DNA from: Moraxellaceae bacterium
GTDB taxonomy: Bacteria > Pseudomonadota > Gammaproteobacteria > Pseudomonadales > Moraxellaceae
Length of the DNA: 7,130 nt
Reading direction: 5' to 3'
NCBI GenBank assembly: GCA_014378805.1
Contig: JACMMY010000050.1
Coordinates: forward strand, 1-7,130
Shown: positions 1 through 5,862 of the stretch, one piece after another
Position numbering within the stretch: the first letter of the stretch is position 1
How the letters are laid out: each line of letters starts with the position of its first letter
Position numbers and translations under genes: made by a program
The notes under the pieces: model-generated
Seen by the model: only the letters and a program-made list of their open reading frames with translations
Told to the model about the DNA's origin: nothing
The model's database searches: none

Positions 1-358
1 CCAGCTTGGGCAGGTATTTGAGTTTTTGTTCATGGCTGCCGTTGAGGCTGATCTGATTGACGCAGAGGTTGGAGTGACAGCCGTAAGACAGACCAATTGC
101 CGCTGAACCACGCGAAATTTCCTCGGTGACGATGGCATGTTCGAGATAGCCTAAGCCGACGCCGCCGTATTCTTCTGCGACAGTAATGCCGAGCAGGCCA
201 AGCGAGCCGAGTTTTTGCCAGAGTGCTTTGGAAAAGTGATCTTTTTTATCGATCTCTTGTGCAATCGGGGTAATTTCTTCGGCAACGAAGCGGCGCACCA
301 TATCGCGTAGTGCGATGGTCGATGCGGGTAGGTCATGATTAAAGCTGGAGTGATACAT
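1..358 (-). CDS. liuA: Isovaleryl-CoA dehydrogenase, N-terminal part (runs off left edge)
   Basis: FAD-dependent acyl-CoA dehydrogenase that converts isovaleryl-CoA to 3-methylcrotonyl-CoA in leucine/isovalerate catabolism in the cytoplasm. The first 119 codons are present and the rest lies beyond base 1. The translation starts MYHSSFNHDLP and continues with the family's N-terminal helical domain: a 'VRRFVAEEITPIAQEID' helix, 'LWQKLGSLGLLGITVAEEYG' and 'GVGLGYLEHAIVTEEISRGS'. The stretch 'GLSYGCHSNLCVNQI' (about residues 90-104) closely matches the isovaleryl-CoA dehydrogenase signature as I know it and argues against other acyl-CoA dehydrogenases; Cys stands where Ala is more usual. The ATG at 356-358 has an AAGGA Shine-Dalgarno about 10 bases upstream. 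The gene follows the acyltransferase on the same strand after 98 bp and is probably the first gene of a liu-type operon continuing to the left. The family is secure; the exact substrate rests on the signature alone. Confidence 0.88.
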   Translation of the reverse strand, partial: MYHSSFNHDLPASTIALRDMVRRFVAEEITPIAQEIDKKDHFSKALWQKLGSLGLLGITVAEEYGGVGLGYLEHAIVTEEISRGSAAIGLSYGCHSNLCVNQISLNGSHEQKLKYLPKL

Positions 359-396
359 CGGTTGATCGTTCCTTAATCCGTTATTTTTCGCAGTAT

Positions 397-424
397 TTTT
401 TACGTGGTTGTCACTTCAAATCAA
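397..424 (-). promoter_or_regulatory. Possible sigma-70 promoter for the isovaleryl-CoA dehydrogenase gene
   Basis: On the minus strand the 98-bp gap holds TTGATT (419-424) and TAAAAA (397-402) separated by 16 bases, about 40 bases before the ATG. The match to TTGACA/TATAAT is only moderate. It would let the dehydrogenase be transcribed separately from the acyltransferase. Visual match only. Confidence 0.25.
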
Positions 425-456
425 TGTGCTGCGCATCTGTTTAAGCCGCTTCTTAC

Positions 457-1788
457 TTAGGTGATGCTGGTCACTTCATTCGTCTCATCTTGCGGTGCAT
501 CCAAGGCGGCATTGATCCACCTCAGCGCCAGTGACTTGATGGTGTCAATCTGTGCTTCGGTGTACTTCACATCGGTAAAGGTAAAGGAGAAGGTCATTTT
601 GCCGCGCAAGGTCATGACGCAGACCACCACTTCATCGAGTTTGCCAATGGTTGAAGGGAAGATATTTTCAAATTCAAGATCGCCAAACTGATTGGGAAAA
701 TCGAGGTTGCCGAGGTTGGTGATCGACAGGTCGTAGTCCATTTTGGTCAGTTGTTTTGCGATAAAACCTGGTGTTACTGCGGGGACAAGCTTGTCCATCA
801 GGGTGCAACCATCAGTCAATTCGCTGAATAAGGATTTGTCGTCGGCTTTGTTCTTGAGGGTTTGCTTAATTTCACGTGACACATCCCAAAAGTCACGATC
901 AGGATGGCAGTCAACGTTAAATTTGATGGCGGTGATATATAGGCCAAATGCTTCGCCGACTTTTTCGGTGAGGCGGTTGCGTAGGTTGATCGGATTCTGG
1001 ATGCGGCGCTTCCAGCTGTCGTCATGAAATTCCGCAAAGGCACGCAAAAATGCCGTACACAATGCGGTTTGTACCGTGGTGTTTTCCGCCTTACAGCGTG
1101 CGGAAAAACGCGCAGTGTCGGTCTGACTCCATTCCCAAGTTTGGATAAAATATTTTGGCGGTACGGTCACAGGTTTGAAGCTAAACGCTTTAAGGCTGAC
1201 TAGGTTCATACGGAGTAGGAATTTCAGCAGACGTGCTTTCAATCGTGCGAGTAACGTCACGCGCCATTTGCCTGAAAATTCGGGAATCATTGCATTGAGC
1301 GGCGGAAACAGTGGCAAGCTCTCGAAGTGTTTTTGCTGATTTCCAAGCAAGATCAACAGGTCGCGGAGCACAATAAATCCAGCGAGCCCATCGGCAAAAG
1401 CATGGTGACAGACCAAGAGCAACTCGGATATCCCCGCGCCACGAATCCATACCACCCGTACGGGTGGCTCTTTGAGCATATTAAACGGGACACCCATTTC
1501 GCGTGTCTGCACGCTATTCCATGTCTGGTCGTTTTCACGTTCAACGATGCGGAGCGGGATTTTTAAATTTGGATTGTAGACAAAGTCAGCGCCACCATTG
1601 CTCTGAGGCACAACATGCATCGATAGCGTCGGAAATTTTTCGCGCACACGGACGACCGCATCGCGCAATTCCGCTTCGCTAAAATCGCCTTTAATCCGAA
1701 AACTGGCCGTAAAGTTTTGCACTAGCACACTTGATGCGAGCCAGACCGCGAGTTCAGCACCTTGCATTTTTTGGTGGGGATTATTCAT
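457..1788 (-). CDS. HHxxxDG acyltransferase / condensation-domain protein (WS/DGAT- or PapA-like)
   Basis: 443 residues from the chosen ATG. The protein has the chloramphenicol-acetyltransferase-like fold signature of condensation domains, wax ester synthases and Pap acyltransferases: HHAFADG at residues 128-134, where the second His is the expected general base and the Asp is structural. Further support comes from 'NPINLRNRL' (about 266-274, like the PVNLR segment) and 'SITNLGNLDF' (about 355-364, like the S/TNLG motif near the C-terminus). Such enzymes move acyl groups from CoA or a carrier to an alcohol or amine; the substrate here is unknown. The reading frame stays open upstream to a TTG at 1944, but that would overlap the preceding gene by 107 bp. 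The ATG at 1786-1788 lies just before the conserved 'GAELAVWLASS' start of the domain and leaves a 49-bp gap, so I prefer it; its Shine-Dalgarno is weak (GAG about 8 bases away). An ATG at 1767 is also possible. Probably cotranscribed with the upstream PF10118-type gene. Confidence 0.8.
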   Translation of the reverse strand: MNNPHQKMQGAELAVWLASSVLVQNFTASFRIKGDFSEAELRDAVVRVREKFPTLSMHVVPQSNGGADFVYNPNLKIPLRIVERENDQTWNSVQTREMGVPFNMLKEPPVRVVWIRGAGISELLLVCHHAFADGLAGFIVLRDLLILLGNQQKHFESLPLFPPLNAMIPEFSGKWRVTLLARLKARLLKFLLRMNLVSLKAFSFKPVTVPPKYFIQTWEWSQTDTARFSARCKAENTTVQTALCTAFLRAFAEFHDDSWKRRIQNPINLRNRLTEKVGEAFGLYITAIKFNVDCHPDRDFWDVSREIKQTLKNKADDKSLFSELTDGCTLMDKLVPAVTPGFIAKQLTKMDYDLSITNLGNLDFPNQFGDLEFENIFPSTIGKLDEVVVCVMTLRGKMTFSFTFTDVKYTEAQIDTIKSLALRWINAALDAPQDETNEVTSIT

Positions 1789-1837
1789 GGTCGTTCTCGG
1801 AGGTGGTGGTGCAAAATGATAAAAATACCGTTCGATA

Positions 1838-2749
1838 TCAAGTTTTGGCTGGGAGAGCCTTTGCAGCGCGATGAAATGCTTGCCCAGCCAAAATCGGATC
1901 GCCCGTCTCAGCAAAGACTTCGAGCCAGATTGGAAATTGGTCAACGGTGCTTTCTTGGTTTGGATGAAAGCTCGGTTTAAAGTAGTTCAGCCACGGTTTG
2001 AACATCGGTGCGAGTACGCCTTTCGGACTCAATCCCCAAACGAGACCTTCGCCAATTAATTTGGCGCGCTGCACTGGGCCAAAGCCATCCGCTTTCAGGA
2101 AAGAGTGCGCATTGATAAAAATTTCGCTCAGCATATCTACCGTTAGGAACAGCATTGCGCCGGCACGCATGGCGTATGGTACGCTAGCGACGGTTTGCAT
2201 CACGTCAAAGGCGACGGCTTTATGTTCGAATTCTTCAATCGAGTGCCATGCCAACATAGCGAGAATGCGTGGGTCTTGCACACCCTGCATGGTCGATTTC
2301 TGTTCAAAAAAGCATTTGGCAAACATTGCCGTCACATGCTCACAGGCAGCGGTGATCGCTAGATTCATTTCTGGCGAGACGGTCTTTCGGCTACGTTCGA
2401 GCTTGGCTTTGAGTTTGTTTTCCAGCTTGTCGATCGGCAGACCTTGCTGGCGAAGGAAATCATTAAACTGAGTATGGACGATGCCGTGCTGGGCTTCTTG
2501 CTGGATAAAGTCAGCGACATTGTTCAGGAGTTTACGGCTCTTTATTTTTTCTCGAAAATGACGCACGCTGACAATGAAGTATTTCTCGCCTTCTGGAAAG
2601 GTGGCGCAGACGGCATCCATCAGTCGTGTCTTGATTGGATTATGCTCAAACCAATATTTGGGGAGACTGTTATCTAGTTTAAAGTCGAGTTGTTTGCGGA
2701 CGACGATATCGGCAGTTTCTTTTAATAAGTGGCTCGTACTAATCGTCAT
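1838..2749 (-). CDS. PF10118-type 'metal-dependent hydrolase' with ferritin-like ligand pattern
   Basis: 303 residues from the chosen ATG. It resembles the family annotated as predicted metal-dependent hydrolase (Pfam PF10118), common in Acinetobacter and other lipid-rich bacteria; the reaction is not established. Candidate metal ligands are E55 (in 'FPEGEKYF'), E85-x-x-H88 ('QQEAQHG'), E137 (in 'ACEHVTA') and E173-x-x-H176 ('HSIEEFEHKAVAFDV'). This E, ExxH, E, ExxH order is the pattern of carboxylate-bridged diiron four-helix proteins. The C-terminal third has a hydrophobic stretch (about 189-215) that may touch the membrane. The frame is open to an ATG at 2863, adding 38 Cys-rich, low-quality residues; I reject that extension because 'MTISTSHLLKETADIVVRKQ' reads like a normal N-terminus. 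The Shine-Dalgarno at the chosen start is weak. First gene of a minus-strand pair with the acyltransferase. Confidence 0.75.
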   Translation of the reverse strand: MTISTSHLLKETADIVVRKQLDFKLDNSLPKYWFEHNPIKTRLMDAVCATFPEGEKYFIVSVRHFREKIKSRKLLNNVADFIQQEAQHGIVHTQFNDFLRQQGLPIDKLENKLKAKLERSRKTVSPEMNLAITAACEHVTAMFAKCFFEQKSTMQGVQDPRILAMLAWHSIEEFEHKAVAFDVMQTVASVPYAMRAGAMLFLTVDMLSEIFINAHSFLKADGFGPVQRAKLIGEGLVWGLSPKGVLAPMFKPWLNYFKPSFHPNQESTVDQFPIWLEVFAETGDPILAGQAFHRAAKALPAKT

Positions 2750-2933
2750 GATCTGTTGAACTCTGCATTGGTTTTGTTGGGATAATCGCTGGACTATGGA
2801 ATCAATTATTAGAGTTCCAAGTGTGCAGTAGTATAGAGACGAGGCGCATGAGCTACAGGTCATCTTCAGACAATACTCGGTACAAATGTGCCAATACTGG
2901 GGTTGTGAGCTGCGGTGTAAGTGAATTCCTATT

Positions 2934-2952
2934 GTTCGATTTAGTCTCGAAC
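2934..2952. repeat. Short perfect inverted repeat (possible operator)
   Basis: GTTCGA (2934-2939) and TCGAAC (2947-2952) form a perfect 6-bp dyad with a 7-base spacer. It lies 37 bases upstream of the Fur-like site. No T-run follows on either strand, so it is not an intrinsic terminator. It could be a protein-binding dyad or chance. Confidence 0.25.
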
Positions 2953-2988
2953 CTCGTTAAAAAAGATTGCGTGCACTGAATTTAGTTG

Positions 2989-3007
2989 TAAACTGATTCT
3001 CATTCTT
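2989..3007. promoter_or_regulatory. Fur-box-like operator
   Basis: Read on the minus strand, the 19 bases AAGAATGAGAATCAGTTTA match the classical Fur consensus GATAATGATAATCATTATC at 13 of 19 positions, including the core AATGA-AATCA. The site lies 100 bases before the ATG of the 88-residue protein. A promoter-like pair, TTGCGT (2967-2972) and TAAACT (2989-2994) with a 16-base spacer, would put the site over the -10, the usual geometry for Fur repression. This is a visual match; binding is inferred. Confidence 0.4.
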
Positions 3008-3013
3008 GAAACC

Positions 3014-3042
3014 TAGTGAATGCCTCAATCAATAAAGATAAT
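3014..3042 (+). promoter_or_regulatory. Possible promoter for the 88-residue protein / bolA unit
   Basis: A GATAAT hexamer (3037-3042) is a good -10 match. The -35 at 17 bp spacing, TAGTGA (3014-3019), is poor. Transcription would begin about 60 bases before the ATG at 3107, with the Fur-like site just upstream. It competes with the alternative pair at 2967-2994. Confidence 0.3.
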
Positions 3043-3093
3043 GGATGAAAGACATCGCTTCTTGATTTAAGGATGGGTGATATTTTCTAAGAT

Positions 3094-3100
3094 AAGGAAG
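3094..3100 (+). promoter_or_regulatory. Ribosome binding site that fixes the start at 3107
   Basis: AAGGAAG lies six bases before the ATG at 3107. The frame also has an upstream ATG at 3077, but the strong Shine-Dalgarno falls inside that longer version, so 3107 is the better start. Confidence 0.7.
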
Positions 3101-3106
3101 ATAAAA

Positions 3107-3373
3107 ATGAATGTATTAGATCCACGCACACTCGAAAAAAGACGTTTAGATTTTGTTGATATTCATGGGTTAATGATTCTTGAAGCCATTCGAGAATGTA
3201 GAAATCTTCAAGAAAAAAGGGTTAAAGAATACGTTGATCTTGCTGAAAAGAGTACAACGAAAGACCTCAAACAAGTGTATTTGGATCTAATTTCAGAAGA
3301 GATGAGAAAGTTGAATCGCTATACCAAGTTGCGGACTGACTTTGAGGCATTCTGGTCTAAACCTTCAACTTAA
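3107..3373 (+). CDS. Uncharacterised 88-residue helical protein
   Basis: I do not recognise this protein by name. It is highly charged and predicted almost entirely helical: one long helix around residues 20-49 (GLMILEAIRECRNLQEKR... to LAEKS) and a second around 51-84, split by 'STTKD'. The helix-turn-helix layout, 'EYVDLAEKSTTKDLKQVY' and 'ISEEMRKLNRY' recall the rubrerythrin/ferritin-like pattern in which an ExxH would bind metal, but the His is absent (E-E-M-R-K), so metal binding is doubtful. No signal peptide or membrane segment is seen; it is probably cytoplasmic. The start is fixed by AAGGAAG six bases upstream. It is more AT-rich than the left block. A Fur-like site lies upstream and bolA follows after 52 bp, so iron-linked expression is possible but unproven. 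Confidence 0.72.
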   Translation: MNVLDPRTLEKRRLDFVDIHGLMILEAIRECRNLQEKRVKEYVDLAEKSTTKDLKQVYLDLISEEMRKLNRYTKLRTDFEAFWSKPST

Positions 3374-3425
3374 TAGTTTATATGCCCAAGCTATCTATGG
3401 GTTTTGATGTGAGAGAGGGTTTGTT

Positions 3426-3746
3426 ATGGTTAATGTTGAACAGCAATCGTTGCAAGAGCAACTTCAGAATCGATTGGAAGTGTTTTCACCCAGCGTCCTT
3501 GAGATCGTCAATGAATCTCATGGTCATGGTGGCTATTTTGAAGGTAAAGAAAGCCATTTTAAAGTCGTGATCGTGAGTACGGCATTTGCCGATTTACGTG
3601 CAGTTCAGCGGCATCAAAAAGTTTATGCGGCGGTCGGTGATTTATTAGCTGCGCCCAGAATTCATGCTTTAGCAATTCATGCCTACACACCAGAAGAGTG
3701 GCAAGGGCAGTCGGTTGAAAGTCCGCCATGTGCGCATCAGAAATGA
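3426..3746 (+). CDS. bolA: BolA family protein
   Basis: 106 residues, the normal size for BolA. The class-II KH-like fold is recognisable from 'ESHFKVVIVSTAF' (42-54, with conserved His44), 'AVQRHQKVYAAVGDLL' (59-74, the R-H-x-x-V-Y helix) and 'IHALAIHAYTPEEW' (79-92, with the invariant His80 that in other BolA proteins helps bind a shared [2Fe-2S] cluster with a monothiol glutaredoxin). BolA proteins affect transcription, cell shape and stress responses, and link to iron-sulfur trafficking through the glutaredoxin. The C-terminal tail after Trp92 is short and has one Cys (102). The Shine-Dalgarno is good (GAGAGAGG at 3411-3418, spacing 7). It follows the 88-residue gene after 52 bp and precedes the SirB-like gene by 60 bp, consistent with cotranscription. 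Confidence 0.92.
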   Translation: MVNVEQQSLQEQLQNRLEVFSPSVLEIVNESHGHGGYFEGKESHFKVVIVSTAFADLRAVQRHQKVYAAVGDLLAAPRIHALAIHAYTPEEWQGQSVESPPCAHQK

Positions 3747-3806
3747 TGTCTTTACCTATTATTTAATCGAAGTTAATTTAGTTTTTAGGGATGAGAGGGG
3801 TTTCGC

Positions 3807-4271
3807 ATGCTGATAAAAATCATTCATATGAGTGCAGGTTTACTTGTCATTATCTTGTTTTATGTGCAAGCCGTGATGTTGTTACAACGTCGTCGTGCGG
3901 CTCAGGCATTTCCAGTTCATAGTGTTCAGCCAATCACGGGTTTAGCGAAAGGCTTAAAAATGGCTTTGCATATTTGCTGGACGATCGTGATTGTTGCAGG
4001 TCTTTATTTGCTGGCGAATTTGCCTGGTATCTATCCCTATTGGCTGATGGCGAAAATTGGATTATTTGTGTTGGCGATTGTTTTTTCAATCTTTAGTTTT
4101 CGCGGGAAAGGCTCAAAACGTCGACAAAATATCAGTTTGATCGGTGCTGCGATTTGCTATGCTCTTATTCTATTCTTAGTGATCGTGAAACCTTGGGGAT
4201 ATGTGCTGACAGGTCATGCAAATCAACCTGTTTCAGGCAGCGCGAGTGAGGCGTTGGTGCATCCGAACTAA
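3807..4271 (+). CDS. SirB2-like four-helix inner membrane protein
   Basis: 154 residues with four predicted membrane helices at about 5-25, 55-72, 79-98 and 110-127. The N-terminus 'IKIIHMSAGLLVIILFYVQ', with a His in the first helix, and 'LYLLANLPGIYPYWLMAKIGLFV' fit the SirB superfamily (PF04247), whose molecular function is not established; the name comes from an old invasion-regulator assignment in Salmonella. The C-terminal 25 residues after the last helix are polar. A strong Shine-Dalgarno (GAGAGGGG, 3793-3800) lies six bases before the ATG. It sits between bolA and the ParA-type gene on the same strand. Membrane character is certain; the family call is good but not certain. Confidence 0.78.
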   Translation: MLIKIIHMSAGLLVIILFYVQAVMLLQRRRAAQAFPVHSVQPITGLAKGLKMALHICWTIVIVAGLYLLANLPGIYPYWLMAKIGLFVLAIVFSIFSFRGKGSKRRQNISLIGAAICYALILFLVIVKPWGYVLTGHANQPVSGSASEALVHPN

Positions 4272-4288
4272 AATGATTTTTTTTGATT

Positions 4289-4294
4289 TATAAT
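4289..4294 (+). promoter_or_regulatory. Perfect TATAAT hexamer before the ParA-type gene
   Basis: TATAAT lies in the AT-rich 61-bp gap between the SirB-like and ParA-type genes, about 39 bases before the ATG. The corresponding -35 position (AACTAA, 4266-4271, overlapping the upstream stop codon) is poor. It may be an internal promoter or a chance match in AT-rich DNA. Confidence 0.3.
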
Positions 4295-4320
4295 ATTTAT
4301 TCAATGGTTTAAAGTTTAAA

Positions 4321-4326
4321 AAGGGG
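4321..4326 (+). promoter_or_regulatory. Ribosome binding site choosing ATG 4333 over GTG 4330
   Basis: AAGGGG is six bases before the ATG at 4333 and only three before the adjacent in-frame GTG at 4330. Spacing favours the ATG. Confidence 0.6.
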
Positions 4327-4332
4327 TGCGTG

Positions 4333-5160
4333 ATGCGTCGGGTGGTTTTTAATCAGAAAGGCGGTGTAGGAAAGTCGAGCATTACGGTTAATCTTGCCGC
4401 AATTGCAGCCTCACGCGGCAAACGCACGTTGGTGATTGATCTCGATCCACAATGTAATTCGAGTCAATATCTGCTCGGCGAAAAAGCGACACATGGCCAA
4501 AATAACCCGATTCTTGAGCCGAATATTGGGAACTTCTTTGAAGAAATTCTCGCAGCAACGCCAAATAAAGGCTTGATGGGTGGCTTAGGCGGATTGCTCA
4601 AGCCAAAAGAAAAAGGCTTGGATGCATTTATTCACCCGACCGATTTTGAGCGTTTGCTGGTGATTCCTGCAAGTCCTAGTTTGGGTGCAATGGAACATGC
4701 ATTACAAAGTAAACATAAGATTTTTAAATTACGAGACGCGCTACGTGCATTGGATGGGCAATTCGATGAAGTGTTCATTGATACGCCGCCTGCGTTTAAT
4801 TTCTTCACTTTGTCGGCATTGATTGCGGTTGAGCGTGTGGTGATTCCGTTTGATTGTGATGTGTTCTCGACACGCGCGCTGATGACCCTGCTTGAAAATG
4901 TGATGGAGTCACAGAACGATCACAATGCAAGTCTTTCTGTTGAAGGGATTGTGGTCAATCAATTCCAGAGTCGTGCAAGCCTGCCACAACAAGTGGTACA
5001 AGACCTGAAAGATCAAGGCTTACCTGTATTTGCCAGTATGTTACCAAGTTCAGTGATTATGAAAGAGTCGCATCAGGTCAATAAACCATTGATTCATCAT
5101 GCGCCTGATCATAAATTAACGATGGCGTTTAACCAGTTGTATGATGAGATGCTGGCGTAA
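4333..5160 (+). CDS. ParA-family (MinD/Soj-like) P-loop ATPase, orphan
   Basis: 275 residues. The deviant Walker A motif K9-G-G-V-G-K14-S-S, with the signature lysine K9, begins almost at the N-terminus, so there is no N-terminal DNA-binding domain as in plasmid P1-type ParA. 'LVIDLDPQCNSSQYL' (33-47) carries the Walker A' Asp38, and 'EVFIDTPPAF' (146-155) is the Walker B region. 'RVVIPFDCDVFSTRAL' and 'GIVVNQFQSRASLPQQ' are usual ParA core segments. Such ATPases dimerise on ATP and position DNA or protein cargo. No ParB follows; the next gene is a lipoprotein, so the role is probably not classical plasmid partition. An insertion at about 56-100, including glycine-rich 'KGLMGGLGGLL', is longer than in minimal Soj proteins. 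The start is the ATG at 4333, with a GTG directly before it. Confidence 0.88.
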   Translation: MRRVVFNQKGGVGKSSITVNLAAIAASRGKRTLVIDLDPQCNSSQYLLGEKATHGQNNPILEPNIGNFFEEILAATPNKGLMGGLGGLLKPKEKGLDAFIHPTDFERLLVIPASPSLGAMEHALQSKHKIFKLRDALRALDGQFDEVFIDTPPAFNFFTLSALIAVERVVIPFDCDVFSTRALMTLLENVMESQNDHNASLSVEGIVVNQFQSRASLPQQVVQDLKDQGLPVFASMLPSSVIMKESHQVNKPLIHHAPDHKLTMAFNQLYDEMLA

Positions 5161-5184
5161 TTGTCATCAATCAGCGGTAGTCAC

Positions 5185-5188
5185 GGAG
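5185..5188 (+). promoter_or_regulatory. Ribosome binding site for the lipoprotein gene
   Basis: GGAG lies eight bases before the ATG at 5197. The frame is open upstream to a TTG at 5161, directly after the ParA stop codon, but that start has no Shine-Dalgarno and would put 12 polar residues before the signal peptide. Confidence 0.55.
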
Positions 5189-5196
5189 TGTCGATC

Positions 5197-5601
5197 ATGG
5201 ATAAATTTAGACGAGTTTTTGCAGGGAGCATCATTGTCGCTGTTTGGACGTTGGTAGGCTGTGCTTCAGGACCTGTGCGTCCTTTGTATGTGCCTGCAAC
5301 CCAATATCAAGGCTTGGATTGCAATGCTTTGCGTGCTGAATATGCGCGCATAAGTAATTATCTGCGTAATGGTGTTGAAACGCCAAAGCGTGTTTTTTCT
5401 GGTGTTGGTTTAGGTTTGGGGGCATTCGGTGGCGGCGGCTTTGGATGGGGATTGAGTCCAAGCGTGACGTTTAATGCGGGTCAGTCTTCGTCGAGTGAGC
5501 GCACGGTGTATGCTCGATTATTGGGTGAACGGGATGCTGTGGCGCAACAGGCTCAATTTAAAGGTTGCCCGATTATTTTAACTGCACCGATCAATCAATA
5601 G
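5197..5601 (+). CDS. Small glycine-rich lipoprotein of unknown function
   Basis: 134 residues. A type II signal peptide is clear: basic MDKFRR, a hydrophobic core (VFAGSIIVAVWT) and the lipobox L-V-G-C with acylated Cys22. The mature protein starts CASGPVRPLY, without Asp at +2, so outer membrane sorting is likely. Cys42 ('GLDCNALRAEY') and Cys124 ('QFKGCPI') could form a disulfide. A glycine-rich hydrophobic segment at 68-86 (FSGVGLGLGAFGGGGFGWG) resembles a glycine zipper and might associate with membrane. 'ERTVYARLLGERDAVAQQAQ' (101-120) is helical. This layout (DC-x-x-L near the start, a Gly-rich middle and a late K-G-C) recurs in small Acinetobacter lipoproteins as far as I recall; no function is known to me. 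It lies 36 bp after the ParA-type gene and is probably cotranscribed with it. Confidence 0.8.
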   Translation: MDKFRRVFAGSIIVAVWTLVGCASGPVRPLYVPATQYQGLDCNALRAEYARISNYLRNGVETPKRVFSGVGLGLGAFGGGGFGWGLSPSVTFNAGQSSSSERTVYARLLGERDAVAQQAQFKGCPIILTAPINQ

Positions 5602-5626
5602 TAGAGATGTGGGAATTGTATATAGT

Positions 5627-5642
5627 GAATTCCAACGAATTC
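5627..5642. repeat. GAATTC-CAAC-GAATTC hairpin
   Basis: Two copies of the self-complementary hexamer GAATTC flank CAAC and can fold into a 6-bp stem. A GGAATT at 5612-5617 can also pair with AATTCC at 5628-5633. It lies 26 bases after the lipoprotein stop codon. Without a T-run it is at best a weak transcript 3' end. Confidence 0.35.
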
Positions 5643-5718
5643 TAGTATTGATAAATAAGCACTCAATAAACTGGAGCTGTTCATCATTCAGTTGCTAAGA
5701 AAACACCAAAGTCTCTAG

Positions 5719-5740
5719 GATCTGTTGAAGTTTCACAAAA
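5719..5740 (+). repeat. Left terminal inverted repeat of the 144-bp element
   Basis: It pairs imperfectly (16 of 22) with 5841-5862. The best-conserved part is TTGA-GTTTC followed by CAAA. It is preceded directly by CTAG. Confidence 0.5.
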
Positions 5741-5840
5741 AACGCGATTTATCAATCATATTTCAACGCACTTCGATAGGCTTAGTGAACTGTATCGTTC
5801 GTTGATCCTTTTGATACGCATTAGATATATCCAAAAAATA

Positions 5841-5862
5841 GTTTGCGAAACGTCAATACACC
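5841..5862 (-). repeat. Right terminal inverted repeat of the 144-bp element
   Basis: This is the inverted partner of 5719-5740, followed directly by CTAG at 5863-5866. The six differences between the two ends suggest an old insertion or naturally unequal ends. Confidence 0.5.

Larger units (their letters stand above)
2750..3106. other. Divergent intergenic region without a gene
   Basis: These 357 bp separate the minus-strand lipid/leucine genes from the plus-strand bolA cluster and should hold promoters for both. The side nearer the hydrolase shows no convincing -35/-10 pair on the minus strand. The side nearer the plus-strand genes is AT-rich and contains the Fur-like site and promoter-like elements listed separately. 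A short inverted repeat, GTTCGA-7-TCGAAC, lies at 2934-2952 with no T-run on either side, so it is more like an operator than a terminator. The only small reading frames seen have no ribosome-binding site. Confidence 0.6.
5719..5862. mobile_element. 144-bp non-coding element with terminal inverted repeats and CTAG flanks (MITE-like)
   Basis: The left end begins GATCTGTTGAAGTTTCAC and the right end, read on the minus strand, begins GGTGTATTGACGTTTCGC. Over 22 bases the two ends agree at 16 positions. Each end is bordered immediately outside by CTAG (5715-5718 and 5863-5866), which looks like a 4-bp target duplication. Short NTAN-type duplications occur in some IS5-family groups (for example the IS427 group), and the GTTGA-GTTTC-type ends look compatible with that family, but this is from memory. 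The interior has no recognisable transposase. It is therefore either a miniature inverted-repeat element mobilised in trans or an internally deleted, decaying IS. Confidence 0.55.

Noticed and set aside
1789..1944. In-frame TTG extension of the acyltransferase by 52 residues
   Set aside because: It overlaps the preceding gene by 107 bp, has no Shine-Dalgarno, and the conserved domain begins only after the ATG at 1788.
1998..2471. Plus-strand open frame of 157 codons
   Set aside because: It lies entirely antisense to the PF10118-type gene, has no family resemblance, and is a shadow of that gene's codon pattern; the same holds for the other frames opposite the left block.
2750..2863. N-terminal extension of the PF10118-type protein from the ATG at 2863
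   Set aside because: The added 38 residues are Cys-rich and unlike the family, and there is no good ribosome-binding site; the ATG at 2749 gives a natural N-terminus.
2887..2925. Twelve-residue Cys-rich frame MCQYWGCELRCK
   Set aside because: It has no ribosome-binding site and is too short to separate from chance.
4333..5160. Plasmid partition locus
   Set aside because: No ParB-like gene or centromere-like repeats are present, and the neighbours are chromosomal housekeeping-type genes.
5231..5461. Minus-strand open frame of 76 codons opposite the lipoprotein
   Set aside because: The plus-strand frame has a convincing signal peptide, lipobox and ribosome site; the opposite frame has none.
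5627..5642. Rho-independent terminator after the lipoprotein gene
   Set aside because: The GAATTC hairpin is short and AT-rich and no T-run follows.
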